This document shows, piece by piece, positions 25,035 through 32,802 of a stretch of DNA of 64,000 nucleotides. Position 1 is the stretch's first letter; every line of letters begins with the position of its first letter. The DNA comes from Lutibacter oceani. GTDB lineage: Bacteria; Bacteroidota; Bacteroidia; Flavobacteriales; Flavobacteriaceae. Under the pieces are notes generated by a model, which saw only the letters and a program-made list of their open reading frames with translations, did not search any database and was not told where the DNA came from. Location of the stretch: positions 372,001-436,000 of the forward strand of contig NZ_QTTQ01000011.1 of NCBI RefSeq assembly GCF_003384935.1, given 5' to 3'. The translations under genes were made by a program, and so were the position numbers.

Positions 25035-26615
25035 TTATATGTTAGAATTGGTTCGTTTTCCATCAACAACTCTCAAAATTCCTAATGGATTTTCATTTTT
25101 TAATTCATTTGGCAACAACTCATTTGGCCAACTTTGAAAACTAAATGGTCTCACCCAACGCTTTATCGATTCTGTACCAACTGCTGTAAACCTGCTATCT
25201 GTTGAAGCAGGATACGGTCCGCCATGAACCATTGCCGGACAAACCTCAACACCTGTTGGCACTCCGTTAAAAATAATACGTCCAACTCTATTTTGAAGCG
25301 CATCAACTATGCTTCCGTAATTTTCCAATTCATTTTCAGCTAAAATTGTTCCTGTTAACTGTCCTTCTAATTTTGAAATAATTTCTTCTAATTGAGCTAT
25401 ATTTTCACACTGAACAATCATAGAGTAAGGTCCAAAAACTTCCTGATGTAAATTTGTATTTGCTAAAAAAGTAGCACCTTCAACAGTTGTAATAGCCTGA
25501 CGACCGTAATTGGCAGATAACTCCTTATCTAGAGTTGCCTTAGTTTCTAGTCCTTTTTGCGCTAACATTTTAGCTTTATTATTTTCATAATTCCCAATAA
25601 TATTAGGATGCAGCATACAAGATGGTTCTATCTTTACAATTTCTTCAGATAAAACCTTGATGAAGCTTGACAAGTCATCATTTTTAATTCCCAATATTAA
25701 ACCTGGATTTGTACAAAATTGTCCTGATCCTAAAGTAATTGAACCTGCATAGGTTTTAGCCCAATCAGTCCCTTTAATTTTTGCCGCATTTGGCAAAATT
25801 ACAACTGGATTTATACTTCCCATTTCTGCAAATACCGGAATTGGTTCCGAACGTTGCGCTGCCATATCATATAATGCTCTTCCTCCTCGAATACTTCCTG
25901 TAAACCCAACTGCTTTTACTGCCGGATGTTTTACTAAAGAAACTCCAACTTCAATTCCGCTACTATTTAAATTTGAAAAAACACCATTTGGCATTCCTGT
26001 TTTTTCAGCTGCTTTTATAATTGCCGAAGCAACCAATTCACCAGTGCCCGCATGCATTGGATGCGATTTTACAATTACCGGGCAACCTGCTGCAAAAGCT
26101 GCTGCCGTATCTCCACCTGCGGTTGAATATGCTAACGGAAAATTACTTGCACCAAAAACCACCACTGGTCCTAAAGGAATTAACATTTTTCTAATGTCTA
26201 CTTTTGGAATTGGCTGTCGATTTGGATCTGCTGTATCAATTACTGCTTCTACCCAGGAGCCTTCTTTTACTAAATTTGCAAATGAACGTAACTGGAAAAC
26301 GGTTCTGTCTCTTTCTCCCAAAGCTCTTCCTTCGGGTAAACCAGTTTCTGAACAATATGTTTTTATCAATTCATCTCCTAAATTTTCAATTTCGTTGGCA
26401 ATTTCATTTAAAAATTCACATTTTTTAGCTCCTGTAACTTTTTGAAATTTTTGAAAAGCTTCTGTTGCTAGTTCTGTTGCCTGTTCAATTTCAACATTTG
26501 AAGCTTCCGAAAAAACAAACTCGTTTTCCAGGTTTGTTTGCGGATTGAATGTTTTAAAAGTTTTATTTCCTATTGATGAAAGTAAGTTTCCAATGTAGTT
26601 TTTTCCTGTAATCAT
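25035..26615 (-). CDS. Alpha-ketoglutarate semialdehyde dehydrogenase (NADP-type aldehyde dehydrogenase)
   Basis: 526 residues of the aldehyde dehydrogenase fold. Catalytic Glu264 (VFAEMGSINP) and Cys301 (SGQFCTNPG) are both present, with the cofactor segment FGASNFPLAYSTAGGDTAAAFAAGCPVIVK (about 154-183). The long form with FAEMGSINPVVILP is typical of KGSADH that oxidises 2,5-dioxopentanoate to 2-oxoglutarate, the final step of hydroxyproline (and some sugar-acid) catabolism. It follows the HypD-type gene, separated by a repeat-containing 167-base gap. Confidence 0.87.
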   Translation of the reverse strand: MITGKNYIGNLLSSIGNKTFKTFNPQTNLENEFVFSEASNVEIEQATELATEAFQKFQKVTGAKKCEFLNEIANEIENLGDELIKTYCSETGLPEGRALGERDRTVFQLRSFANLVKEGSWVEAVIDTADPNRQPIPKVDIRKMLIPLGPVVVFGASNFPLAYSTAGGDTAAAFAAGCPVIVKSHPMHAGTGELVASAIIKAAEKTGMPNGVFSNLNSSGIEVGVSLVKHPAVKAVGFTGSIRGGRALYDMAAQRSEPIPVFAEMGSINPVVILPNAAKIKGTDWAKTYAGSITLGSGQFCTNPGLILGIKNDDLSSFIKVLSEEIVKIEPSCMLHPNIIGNYENNKAKMLAQKGLETKATLDKELSANYGRQAITTVEGATFLANTNLHQEVFGPYSMIVQCENIAQLEEIISKLEGQLTGTILAENELENYGSIVDALQNRVGRIIFNGVPTGVEVCPAMVHGGPYPASTDSRFTAVGTESIKRWVRPFSFQSWPNELLPNELKNENPLGILRVVDGKRTNSNI

Positions 26616-26652
26616 TATGGCAGTTTTTATTTTTTTGGTTTCAAAATATTAG

Positions 26653-26674
26653 TTTCGACTCCGCTCAGCGACCA
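26653..26674. repeat. TTTCGACTCCGCTCAG repeat, copy 1
   Basis: A 22-base sequence beginning TTTCGACTCCGCTCAGCGAC. It differs by three bases from 28698-28719. Part of it (CGACTCCGCTCAGCG) is a near-palindrome. It lies in the gap between the KGSADH and HypD genes. Confidence 0.6.
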
Positions 26675-26693
26675 ATATTCATGTTGTTTTTTT

Positions 26694-26771
26694 GTGTTAG
26701 CGATTGCGGCGGTATCCTTTTTACATGGTAAAAAGATGAAGCCAAAAGCGCGACCGCTTGCGGTAACACCC
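26694..26771. repeat. Dispersed GGGYGTT...AACRC repeat, copy 2 (inverted relative to copy 1)
   Basis: A 78-base GC-rich element with terminal GTGTTA/TAACAC. Its reverse complement starts GGGTGTTACCGCAAGCGGTC and ends GCAATCGCTAACAC, sharing the end signatures and the CGGTCGnGCT block with 9684-9759. An internal hairpin (CCTTTTTAC / GTAAAAAG) occupies the middle. It lies inside the hydroxyproline operon, between hypD and the dehydrogenase gene. Confidence 0.7.
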
Positions 26772-26782
26772 AAATTATTAAA

Positions 26783-27697
26783 CTATAAATTTTTATAATC
26801 TGGCAATATAGGTCTAGACTTTAAACCCTCATTTATAATTGCTAAAACTCGATTTCGTTCTTCACCTGCCAAAGGCAAACGAGGTTCACGCACATTTTCC
26901 GTTCCAATACCTGTTGCAACTTCTGCTAACTTTATATTTTGTACTAATTTAGTGCTAATATCTAACTCTAACAAAGGTAAAAACCAACGATAAATTGTAA
27001 TCGCTTCTTTAATTTTCCCCGCTTTTGCTAAATTACAAATTGCTACAGTTTCAGCCGGAAATGCACAAACCAACCCTGCAACCCAGCCATCAGCACCCAT
27101 TAAAATACTTTCCAAAGCTAAGGTATCTACACCACACAAAATAGCGAAACGATCTCCAAAACGATTGCGCATTCTAGTAACATTTGAAATATCTCGAGTA
27201 GATTCTTTTACCGCCTGAATATTCTCACATTCGGCCAATTCAGCCAACATATCTAAGGTTACCTCAATGCCATAATCTACAGGATTGTTGTAAATCATAA
27301 TTGGTAACGGAGTGCTATTTGCTACTTTTTTAAAATAAACAACAGTTTCACGACTATCGGCTTTATAACGCATTGGTGGTAACATCATGAGTCCTTGCGC
27401 TCCATATTCCTTTGCCAAACGAGCAGCTTCAATTGCATCTTTTGTAGATTGTTCCGCAATGTTTATAATTACAGGAATTTTTTTCTGAACAATTTCAACT
27501 GTTTTTTCAATTAGTATTTTCTTCTCATTTTGTGTTAGTGTGCTTGCTTCCCCTAAAGTTCCGCCAAGAATAATTCCGCTTACCCCAGCTTCAACCTGTG
27601 CTTTAATGTTTTTTTCAAAATTTACTAAATCTAATGTATCTTCATTTGTAAATTTAGTCGTTACAGCTGGCATAACGCCACTCCATTGTATACCCAT
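26783..27697 (-). CDS. HypD-type pyrroline-4-hydroxy-2-carboxylate deaminase (DapA family)
   Basis: 304-residue TIM barrel of the dihydrodipicolinate synthase family. Schiff-base Lys164 (QAVKESTRD), Tyr136 (MIYNNP) and the GGTLGEAS motif (45-52) are present. With the epimerase, oxidase and KGSADH in the same direction, the likely reaction is deamination of pyrroline-4-hydroxy-2-carboxylate to 2-oxoglutarate semialdehyde. Other DapA-family lyases (keto-deoxy sugar acid dehydratases) are the alternative. First gene of the unit. Confidence 0.85.
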   Translation of the reverse strand: MGIQWSGVMPAVTTKFTNEDTLDLVNFEKNIKAQVEAGVSGIILGGTLGEASTLTQNEKKILIEKTVEIVQKKIPVIINIAEQSTKDAIEAARLAKEYGAQGLMMLPPMRYKADSRETVVYFKKVANSTPLPIMIYNNPVDYGIEVTLDMLAELAECENIQAVKESTRDISNVTRMRNRFGDRFAILCGVDTLALESILMGADGWVAGLVCAFPAETVAICNLAKAGKIKEAITIYRWFLPLLELDISTKLVQNIKLAEVATGIGTENVREPRLPLAGEERNRVLAIINEGLKSRPILPDYKNL

Positions 27698-27712
27698 GTT
27701 TATCGTTTTTTA

Positions 27713-27720
27713 CAAATTTA
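27713..27720 (-). promoter_or_regulatory. -7 box of the hydroxyproline operon
   Basis: TAAATTTG on the minus strand, 16 bases before the hypD ATG. No TTG stands at the -33 distance, which would fit an activator-dependent promoter. Confidence 0.4.
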
Positions 27721-27752
27721 TACTATCAACGTAACCGAAGTAACCTTATTTT

Positions 27753-27767
27753 TATCATTTAATGATA
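27753..27767. promoter_or_regulatory. Palindrome between hypD and araC (candidate operator)
   Basis: TATCATT-T-AATGATA, seven-base perfect arms, midway between the two divergent -7 boxes (27713-27720 minus, 27787-27794 plus). Position suits control of both directions. Confidence 0.4.
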
Positions 27768-27786
27768 TTATTTTAACTAATTTTCC

Positions 27787-27794
27787 TATTTTTG
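27787..27794 (+). promoter_or_regulatory. -7 box of the AraC gene
   Basis: TATTTTTG, 40 bases before the ATG at 27835; no matching -33 TTG. Confidence 0.4.
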
Positions 27795-27834
27795 AATAAA
27801 AATAGAATAATATTAGCTTACTCACTGAATTATA

Positions 27835-28677
27835 ATGAAAGTTTTACCCTTTAAAATACCTAAACCTGAAAATGTTACTTTATATGTACAACATTATAAA
27901 GGTGAAAATTTTTATGAAAAGTTACATCAACACAAAGAAATTCAGATTAGTGTTGTTTTAAAAGGTGAAGGAACCTACATTATTGGTGACTGTGTAGGTG
28001 ATTTTAAACAACATGATATTTTTGTTTTGGGCGAAAATTTACCACATGTTTTTAAACGTGATGCTTCCTTTGAACAAGAAACTGAAATGGTTTCATTATT
28101 TTTTTCTAAAAACTCTTTTGGTGAAGATTTTTTTGACTTGCCTGAATTTGAATATTTTAAAAAGTTTTTTGACAATGCTATTTTAGGCTACAAGGTGAAA
28201 TCGAATAAAGAAGCTATTTCATTGTTATTATCTAAAATTTATTCCCTTTCAAAATACCAACAATTTATTTCATTTTTAGAAATATTACGCCTTATTTCTG
28301 AATCAGAAAAACGCAAATTATCGTCTTTAATAAACTTAAAAAAATACGCTGGAGATGAAGGTAAACGGATGAGCGATATTTTTCAATATACTATGAATAA
28401 TTTCCAGAAAGAAGTTAGTTTACATGATGTTTCTGATATTGCAAATATGACTCCGAATGCATTTTGTAGGTATTTTAAACAACGTACTAATAAAACTTTT
28501 GTAAACTTTTTAATTGATATTAGAATTGGAAATGCTTGCAAATTACTTTCTAAAAAGAATGATTTAAGTATTACTGAAATTTCTTACAAATCGGGCTTTA
28601 ACAATTTGGCCAATTTTAATAGAAAATTTAAAGCTACCAAAGGTATTACACCTTCTGAATATAGAAAAAAACATTAA
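27835..28677 (+). CDS. AraC family regulator with cupin sensor domain
   Basis: 280 residues. The N-terminal cupin-like half (FYEKLHQHKEIQISVVLKGEGTYIIGD, about 23-50) is the effector domain. The C-terminal double HTH (about 185-280) has IANMTPNAFCRYFKQRTNKTF and the signature FNNLANFNRKFKATKGITPSEYRK. It is divergent from hypD, with 137 bases between the ATGs, so it most likely activates the hydroxyproline operon in response to hydroxyproline or an intermediate. It is paralogous to the AraC protein at 60680. Confidence 0.88.
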   Translation: MKVLPFKIPKPENVTLYVQHYKGENFYEKLHQHKEIQISVVLKGEGTYIIGDCVGDFKQHDIFVLGENLPHVFKRDASFEQETEMVSLFFSKNSFGEDFFDLPEFEYFKKFFDNAILGYKVKSNKEAISLLLSKIYSLSKYQQFISFLEILRLISESEKRKLSSLINLKKYAGDEGKRMSDIFQYTMNNFQKEVSLHDVSDIANMTPNAFCRYFKQRTNKTFVNFLIDIRIGNACKLLSKKNDLSITEISYKSGFNNLANFNRKFKATKGITPSEYRKKH

Positions 28678-28697
28678 ATATAAGCTGTTGGATCTCA

Positions 28698-28719
28698 CTT
28701 CGACTTCGCTCAGTGACCA
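28698..28719. repeat. TTTCGACTCCGCTCAG repeat, copy 2
   Basis: CTTCGACTTCGCTCAGTGAC and two more bases, three mismatches to 26653-26674, same strand. It lies between the converging araC and mmcQ genes. Confidence 0.6.
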
Positions 28720-28737
28720 CTAAAATAATATTAAATT

Positions 28738-29094
28738 TCACAATAAACCCAATTCATTTTGCTTTTTTTTGGTCATTCCTTTCACCACCAAATCATATGA
28801 ATGATCTACCAATTCTTTTATAAATTCATTTGAAATATTTCCTTCAATTGAAATTGTGTTCCAATGTTTTTTGCTCATATGAAAACCGGCTATAACGTCT
28901 TCAAATTCTTCTCTCAATTGAATAGATTTTTCTGGATCGCATTTTAAATTTACCGTTGATGGATGATTTTCTAAACCCGATAAGGCAAACATTTTATCAG
29001 CAACTTTAAAAACCAAGGTTTTTTCATCAAATGGAAAACATTCTGTCACGTACCTTTTTGATAAACAATACTCTCTAAATTCTTCAATATTCAT
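28738..29094 (-). CDS. MmcQ/YjbR family protein
   Basis: 118 residues of the MmcQ/YjbR family, a CyaY-like fold: FREYCLSKRYVTECFPFDEKTLVFKVADKMFALSG, then CDPEKSIQLREEFEDVIAGFHMSKKHWNTISI. Members bind DNA weakly or have unknown roles. It lies 5 bases downstream of the DUF4230 gene and is probably co-transcribed. Confidence 0.85.
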   Translation of the reverse strand: MNIEEFREYCLSKRYVTECFPFDEKTLVFKVADKMFALSGLENHPSTVNLKCDPEKSIQLREEFEDVIAGFHMSKKHWNTISIEGNISNEFIKELVDHSYDLVVKGMTKKKQNELGLL

Positions 29095-29099
29095 AACTA

Positions 29100-29708
29100 T
29101 TAGTCTAACTTTTTAGTTTCAATATTAGGTAAAATCAACTGTGAATAATTTAATTTCCATCCAGTAGTTTCTAATAATTGTTCAATCATTAAAATTGTAT
29201 CCAAAGCTTCTTTTTTTGCCGAATCAATCAATCCACTTTCTGGTATTTTTTCAACAATAAATGATTTTGCCTCTTTGTTTAAACCTGTTAAATCTGCGGC
29301 ATTAAATTTATTAAAATAGCCGTCTACTTTATCGTAATATTTTACCTCAGTTTCAACAGTTAAAATTTTTGGTTCAGGAAAATGGGTGAGAATTATTTCC
29401 TTTTTATTATTATTTGATTCCAGTTTTATTTGAGATAAATCGTACCCAATATGCGCTTTTGCATTAATTAATAAAATGGCTTTCTTTTTACTTGTTACTA
29501 AATTTAAAAAGTGATTTTTAGTGTTTTCATAATGATAAATTTCAGCAAAATCACCTTCCACTGAAATTAACTTACAAACACTTTTAATTTTTTCCATTAA
29601 CACAACCGACTGTTTTTCGGTTTGTTGAGAATTCTTCTTTTTATTAAAAAATTGCATTCCCCAATAGGTAAGCATTACACCCAATAAAGTTCCTAAAAGT
29701 AATTCCAT
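29100..29708 (-). CDS. DUF4230 protein, membrane-anchored
   Basis: 202 residues. One N-terminal hydrophobic helix (MELLLGTLLGVMLTYWGMQFF) is followed by a soluble DUF4230 domain (VCKLISVEGDFAEIYHYEN ... ADLTGLNKEAKSFIVEKIPESG ... AKKEALDTILMIEQLLETTGWKL). The domain is common in Bacteroidota and Firmicutes; function is unknown, and the anchor places it at the cytoplasmic membrane. Confidence 0.8.
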   Translation of the reverse strand: MELLLGTLLGVMLTYWGMQFFNKKKNSQQTEKQSVVLMEKIKSVCKLISVEGDFAEIYHYENTKNHFLNLVTSKKKAILLINAKAHIGYDLSQIKLESNNNKKEIILTHFPEPKILTVETEVKYYDKVDGYFNKFNAADLTGLNKEAKSFIVEKIPESGLIDSAKKEALDTILMIEQLLETTGWKLNYSQLILPNIETKKLD

Positions 29709-29742
29709 AGTTTTTGTAGTTACTCAAATATAAGCATTGTTT

Positions 29743-30882
29743 TTAGATTATAAATAAATCACTTGCAATTCCATCTGCTAAAAACTTTCCTTCTTTTGTA
29801 GTTGTTAAAATGCTGTTACCACGCTCATTTAATTGAATTTTTAATAATTTCTTTTCAATAAAAGGTTGTGCATTTTTTTCTAAATGAATTAAATAGCCTA
29901 ACCCAAATTGTTGTTCAATGCTGTTAAAATCAACGCCCCAAATGGTGCGTAAACCTGTCATAATACACTCGTTAAATTGGTTATTTACTGATAATTTTTC
30001 TGTTTCTAAAGGAAGTTTATTTTCATTTAAAGTCTTTATATATTTCGCATTATTTGAAACATTCCAAGCTCTTTCAGATCCATTAAATGAGTGTGCCGAA
30101 GGTCCAATTCCTAAATAATTTTCACCCAACCAATAAGACATATTGTGTTTTGAAAAATAGCCTTGTTTGCCAAAATTTGAAATTTCATATTGAACAAATC
30201 CTTGCTTTTCAGTTTCCTCAACTAATATATTAAAATGTTGCAGTGCTAAATTTTCATCAACAGGTGGAATTTTTCCTTTTTTAATTAAATTATACAAGGC
30301 TGTTTTTTCTTCAACGGTTAATGCATAACTTGAAATATGTGGAACTCCAAATTCAAAAGCAATTTGTAAATTTTCCAACCACTTTCCATTACTCATATTT
30401 GGAACGCCGTAAATTAAATCGATGGTAATATTATTAAAATAGCGCGTTGCCAAAGACAGCGACTTTTTTGATTCTTCTGCTGTATGAGCACGATTCATAA
30501 ACTTTAAATCATCTTCAAAAAAAGATTGAATTCCAATACTCAACCTATTAATAGGTGATTTTGCCAATTCTTTTATTTTACTTTCAGATAAATCATCCGG
30601 GTTAGCTTCTAAAGTGATTTCTGGTTTCTCAACTACATTGTAGTTACTGTAAATAACTTTAAAAATAGCATCTAAATCTCTAATTGACAACAAAGAAGGA
30701 GTTCCACCTCCAAAATAAATAGTTTCAATTTTTTGATTTTTCAACTCCCCTTTTCGTAACATCAATTCTTTTTTAATTGATATTAACATTTCTTCTTTTC
30801 TTTTTAGTGAAGTAGAAAAATGAAAATCGCAATAATAACACGCTTGCTTACAAAAAGGTATGTGCAAATAAATTCCGGCCAA
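29743..30882 (-). CDS. hemW: Radical SAM haem chaperone HemW
   Basis: 379 residues. The 4Fe-4S motif CKQACYYC (Cys11, Cys15, Cys18) is CxxxCxxC, followed by YFGGGTPSLL and the GLRTIWGVD C-terminal (HemN_C) region. The single-residue differences that separate HemW from coproporphyrinogen dehydrogenase HemN (no extra Cys after CxxxCxxC) favour HemW, which binds haem and delivers it to respiratory enzymes. Confidence 0.88.
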   Translation of the reverse strand: MAGIYLHIPFCKQACYYCDFHFSTSLKRKEEMLISIKKELMLRKGELKNQKIETIYFGGGTPSLLSIRDLDAIFKVIYSNYNVVEKPEITLEANPDDLSESKIKELAKSPINRLSIGIQSFFEDDLKFMNRAHTAEESKKSLSLATRYFNNITIDLIYGVPNMSNGKWLENLQIAFEFGVPHISSYALTVEEKTALYNLIKKGKIPPVDENLALQHFNILVEETEKQGFVQYEISNFGKQGYFSKHNMSYWLGENYLGIGPSAHSFNGSERAWNVSNNAKYIKTLNENKLPLETEKLSVNNQFNECIMTGLRTIWGVDFNSIEQQFGLGYLIHLEKNAQPFIEKKLLKIQLNERGNSILTTTKEGKFLADGIASDLFII

Positions 30883-30931
30883 TTCAATATAATTTTAGAT
30901 TTATCAAAAGTACAACTTAAAAAAAAACTGC

Positions 30932-30957
30932 AAAAGGTGATTTAAGTTACCTTTTTT
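30932..30957. promoter_or_regulatory. Imperfect palindrome upstream of the ABM-like gene
   Basis: AAAAGGT (30932-30938) and ACCTTTT (30949-30955) enclose ten bases and are followed by T's. Being between divergent genes it is an unlikely terminator; an operator for a HxlR- or MarR-type repressor is the more natural reading. The -7 box TATTTTTG of the downstream gene is at 30973-30980. Confidence 0.35.
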
Positions 30958-30996
30958 GTGAAAGTACTGTTGTATTTTTGATAAAAAGCGTTTAAT

Positions 30997-31284
30997 ATGT
31001 ATACATATATAGTTTCATTTAAGGTTAAAGACGGTGAAGGAATTTCGTTTGTTGAACTTCAAAAATTTGAAGAATTAACGGAGGCGAAACCTGCAGGTTT
31101 AGATCATTTTCATATTTTTAAAGATCGAAATGAAGAAAATAGATTCTTTTTAGTTGAATATTGGGATTCAAAAGAAGATAGAGTTAAAATGGAAAATTCT
31201 AAAGAATACCATCTTTTTAGAGAACATAGAAAATTGGTTGTTGACAAAAAATACGAAACTTATGAATGTGATGTAATAGTTTAG
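30997..31284 (+). CDS. ABM-like (antibiotic biosynthesis monooxygenase fold) protein
   Basis: 95 residues, a ferredoxin-like alpha/beta unit that would form a dimeric barrel: MYTYIVSFKVKDGEG, FHIFKDRNEENRFFLVEYWDSKEDRVKMENSKEYHLFREHR. The pattern (E/Y-W-xSxExxxxHxxSxHF-like) matches the ABM family in outline. Such proteins are quinol monooxygenases, haem-degrading enzymes or reactive-species scavengers; no specific reaction can be assigned. It stands alone with its own -7 box. Confidence 0.65.
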   Translation: MYTYIVSFKVKDGEGISFVELQKFEELTEAKPAGLDHFHIFKDRNEENRFFLVEYWDSKEDRVKMENSKEYHLFREHRKLVVDKKYETYECDVIV

Positions 31285-31839
31285 TTACTCTTTTACTCTA
31301 TTTCCATTTTGTTTCACAAAAGCCGACCAACCTGTATAATTTTTACCCGAAGTTATTTTTCCGCTGTTATAAAAATGACAAACAGCAGCGGCTAAACCGT
31401 CTGTTGCATCTAAATTTTTTGGCAATTCTTCAATCTTTAACAAACTCTGTAACATTTTAGCAACTTGCTCCTTACTGGCATTTCCATTGCCTGTAATAGC
31501 CATTTTTATTTTTTTAGGAGAATATTCTGTAATTGGAACTTCCCGAGATAAACCCGCAGCCATAGCAACCCCTTGTGCTCTACCCAACTTTAACATAGAT
31601 TGCACATTTTTACCAAAAAAGGGAGCTTCAATCGCAATTTCATCTGGGTGATACGTTTCAATTAAATGTATGGTACGCTCAAAAATTAATTTTAATTTTA
31701 CATAATGGTCGTTATACTTTTTAAGCATTAATTCATCCAACTGCATTAACTCCATTTTTTTATTTACAATCTTAATCAACCCAAACCCCATAATGGTTGT
31801 TCCGGGATCAATTCCTAATATGATTTTTTCTGAACTCAA
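31285..31839 (-). CDS. ruvC: Crossover junction endodeoxyribonuclease RuvC
   Basis: 184 residues, the normal size. ILGIDPGTTIMGFGLI (Asp11) opens the RNase H-like fold, with EIAIEAPFFGKNVQSMLKLGRAQG carrying the second acid and NLDATDGLAAAVCHF the last two. It resolves Holliday junctions with RuvAB. Its start is 24 bases from the divergent LPG-synthase-like gene and its stop abuts the ABM-like gene. Confidence 0.95.
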   Translation of the reverse strand: MSSEKIILGIDPGTTIMGFGLIKIVNKKMELMQLDELMLKKYNDHYVKLKLIFERTIHLIETYHPDEIAIEAPFFGKNVQSMLKLGRAQGVAMAAGLSREVPITEYSPKKIKMAITGNGNASKEQVAKMLQSLLKIEELPKNLDATDGLAAAVCHFYNSGKITSGKNYTGWSAFVKQNGNRVKE

Positions 31840-31863
31840 TTATTTGTTTATTTGTAAAACCAA

Positions 31864-32802
31864 ATGTACAATATCTTGCACAAATATAAACCCTACCTAT
31901 TATTGCTGTTAAAATTGATAATTGTATTTGGTGCATTTTATTTTATTTACCAAAAATTAAATGACAATCAACTTTTATCTTTTCCTCAATTAAAAGAGCA
32001 ACTATCTGTTCTTATTTCAAACAATACCTGGTTACTTTTAATATTGCTTTTACTTACTGATGTTAACTGGTTATTAGAAATTTTTAAATGGAAAACCTTA
32101 GTTTCTATTGAAGAAAAAATAAGTTTCTTAAGTGCTTACGAACAATGTTTGGCTTCCCTTACAGTATCAATAATAACTCCAAATAGAATAGGCGAATATG
32201 GAGCAAAAGCACTCTTTTTTAAAAAAGACAAAAGAAAAAAAATAATGCTTTTAAACTTAGTTGGAAATTTAAGTCAATTATTTGTAACTGTTTTTTTGGG
32301 AATAATTGGAATGTTTTTTTTTATAAGAAATTTCAACTTTTCAATTCCAAAATTAAATTTTCAAAATATTATAATTTTATTAATTATTATAATTGTTATT
32401 TTCATATTCAGAAAAAGTTTACAACTTCAAAAAATTAGTTTATACTTTAAAAATATACCTCTACTTATATTTATTAAAACACTTAGTTTTTCCTTTTTGC
32501 GTTATGTTGTTTTTTCGCATCAATTCTATTTTTTAACAGCTATGTTCGGCATTGAAACAGATTATTTTACAGTAATGAATTTATTATTCTGTATGTATTT
32601 TATGGCATCAATAATTCCTAGTTTATCAATTTTTGATTGGGTAATTAAGGGCTCTATAGCTGTTTGGTTATTTAGCTTTGTTGAAGTAAATGAATTAAAA
32701 ATTGTAACAATTACTACCATAATGTGGCTTTTAAATTTTGCAATTCCAGCAATTTTAGGAAGTATATTTGTATTAAATTTTAAATTAATTAAAAAAGTAT
32801 GA
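31864..32802 (+). CDS. Lysylphosphatidylglycerol synthase TM-region / UPF0104 membrane protein
   Basis: 312 residues with about eight hydrophobic helices and the conserved NRIGEYGAKALFF segment (about 101-113) of the LPG_synthase_TM (flippase-like) family; there is no catalytic MprF domain. Such stand-alone proteins are thought to move or modify lipid-linked glycans. It overlaps the GT2 gene by 4 bases (ATGA), so the two are translationally coupled. Confidence 0.8.
   Translation: MYNILHKYKPYLLLLLKLIIVFGAFYFIYQKLNDNQLLSFPQLKEQLSVLISNNTWLLLILLLLTDVNWLLEIFKWKTLVSIEEKISFLSAYEQCLASLTVSIITPNRIGEYGAKALFFKKDKRKKIMLLNLVGNLSQLFVTVFLGIIGMFFFIRNFNFSIPKLNFQNIIILLIIIIVIFIFRKSLQLQKISLYFKNIPLLIFIKTLSFSFLRYVVFSHQFYFLTAMFGIETDYFTVMNLLFCMYFMASIIPSLSIFDWVIKGSIAVWLFSFVEVNELKIVTITTIMWLLNFAIPAILGSIFVLNFKLIKKV

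Noticed and set aside
29743-30882. Oxygen-independent coproporphyrinogen III dehydrogenase (HemN)
   Set aside because: Length and cysteine motif are those of HemW; HemN proteins are longer and carry an additional Cys after CxxxCxxC.
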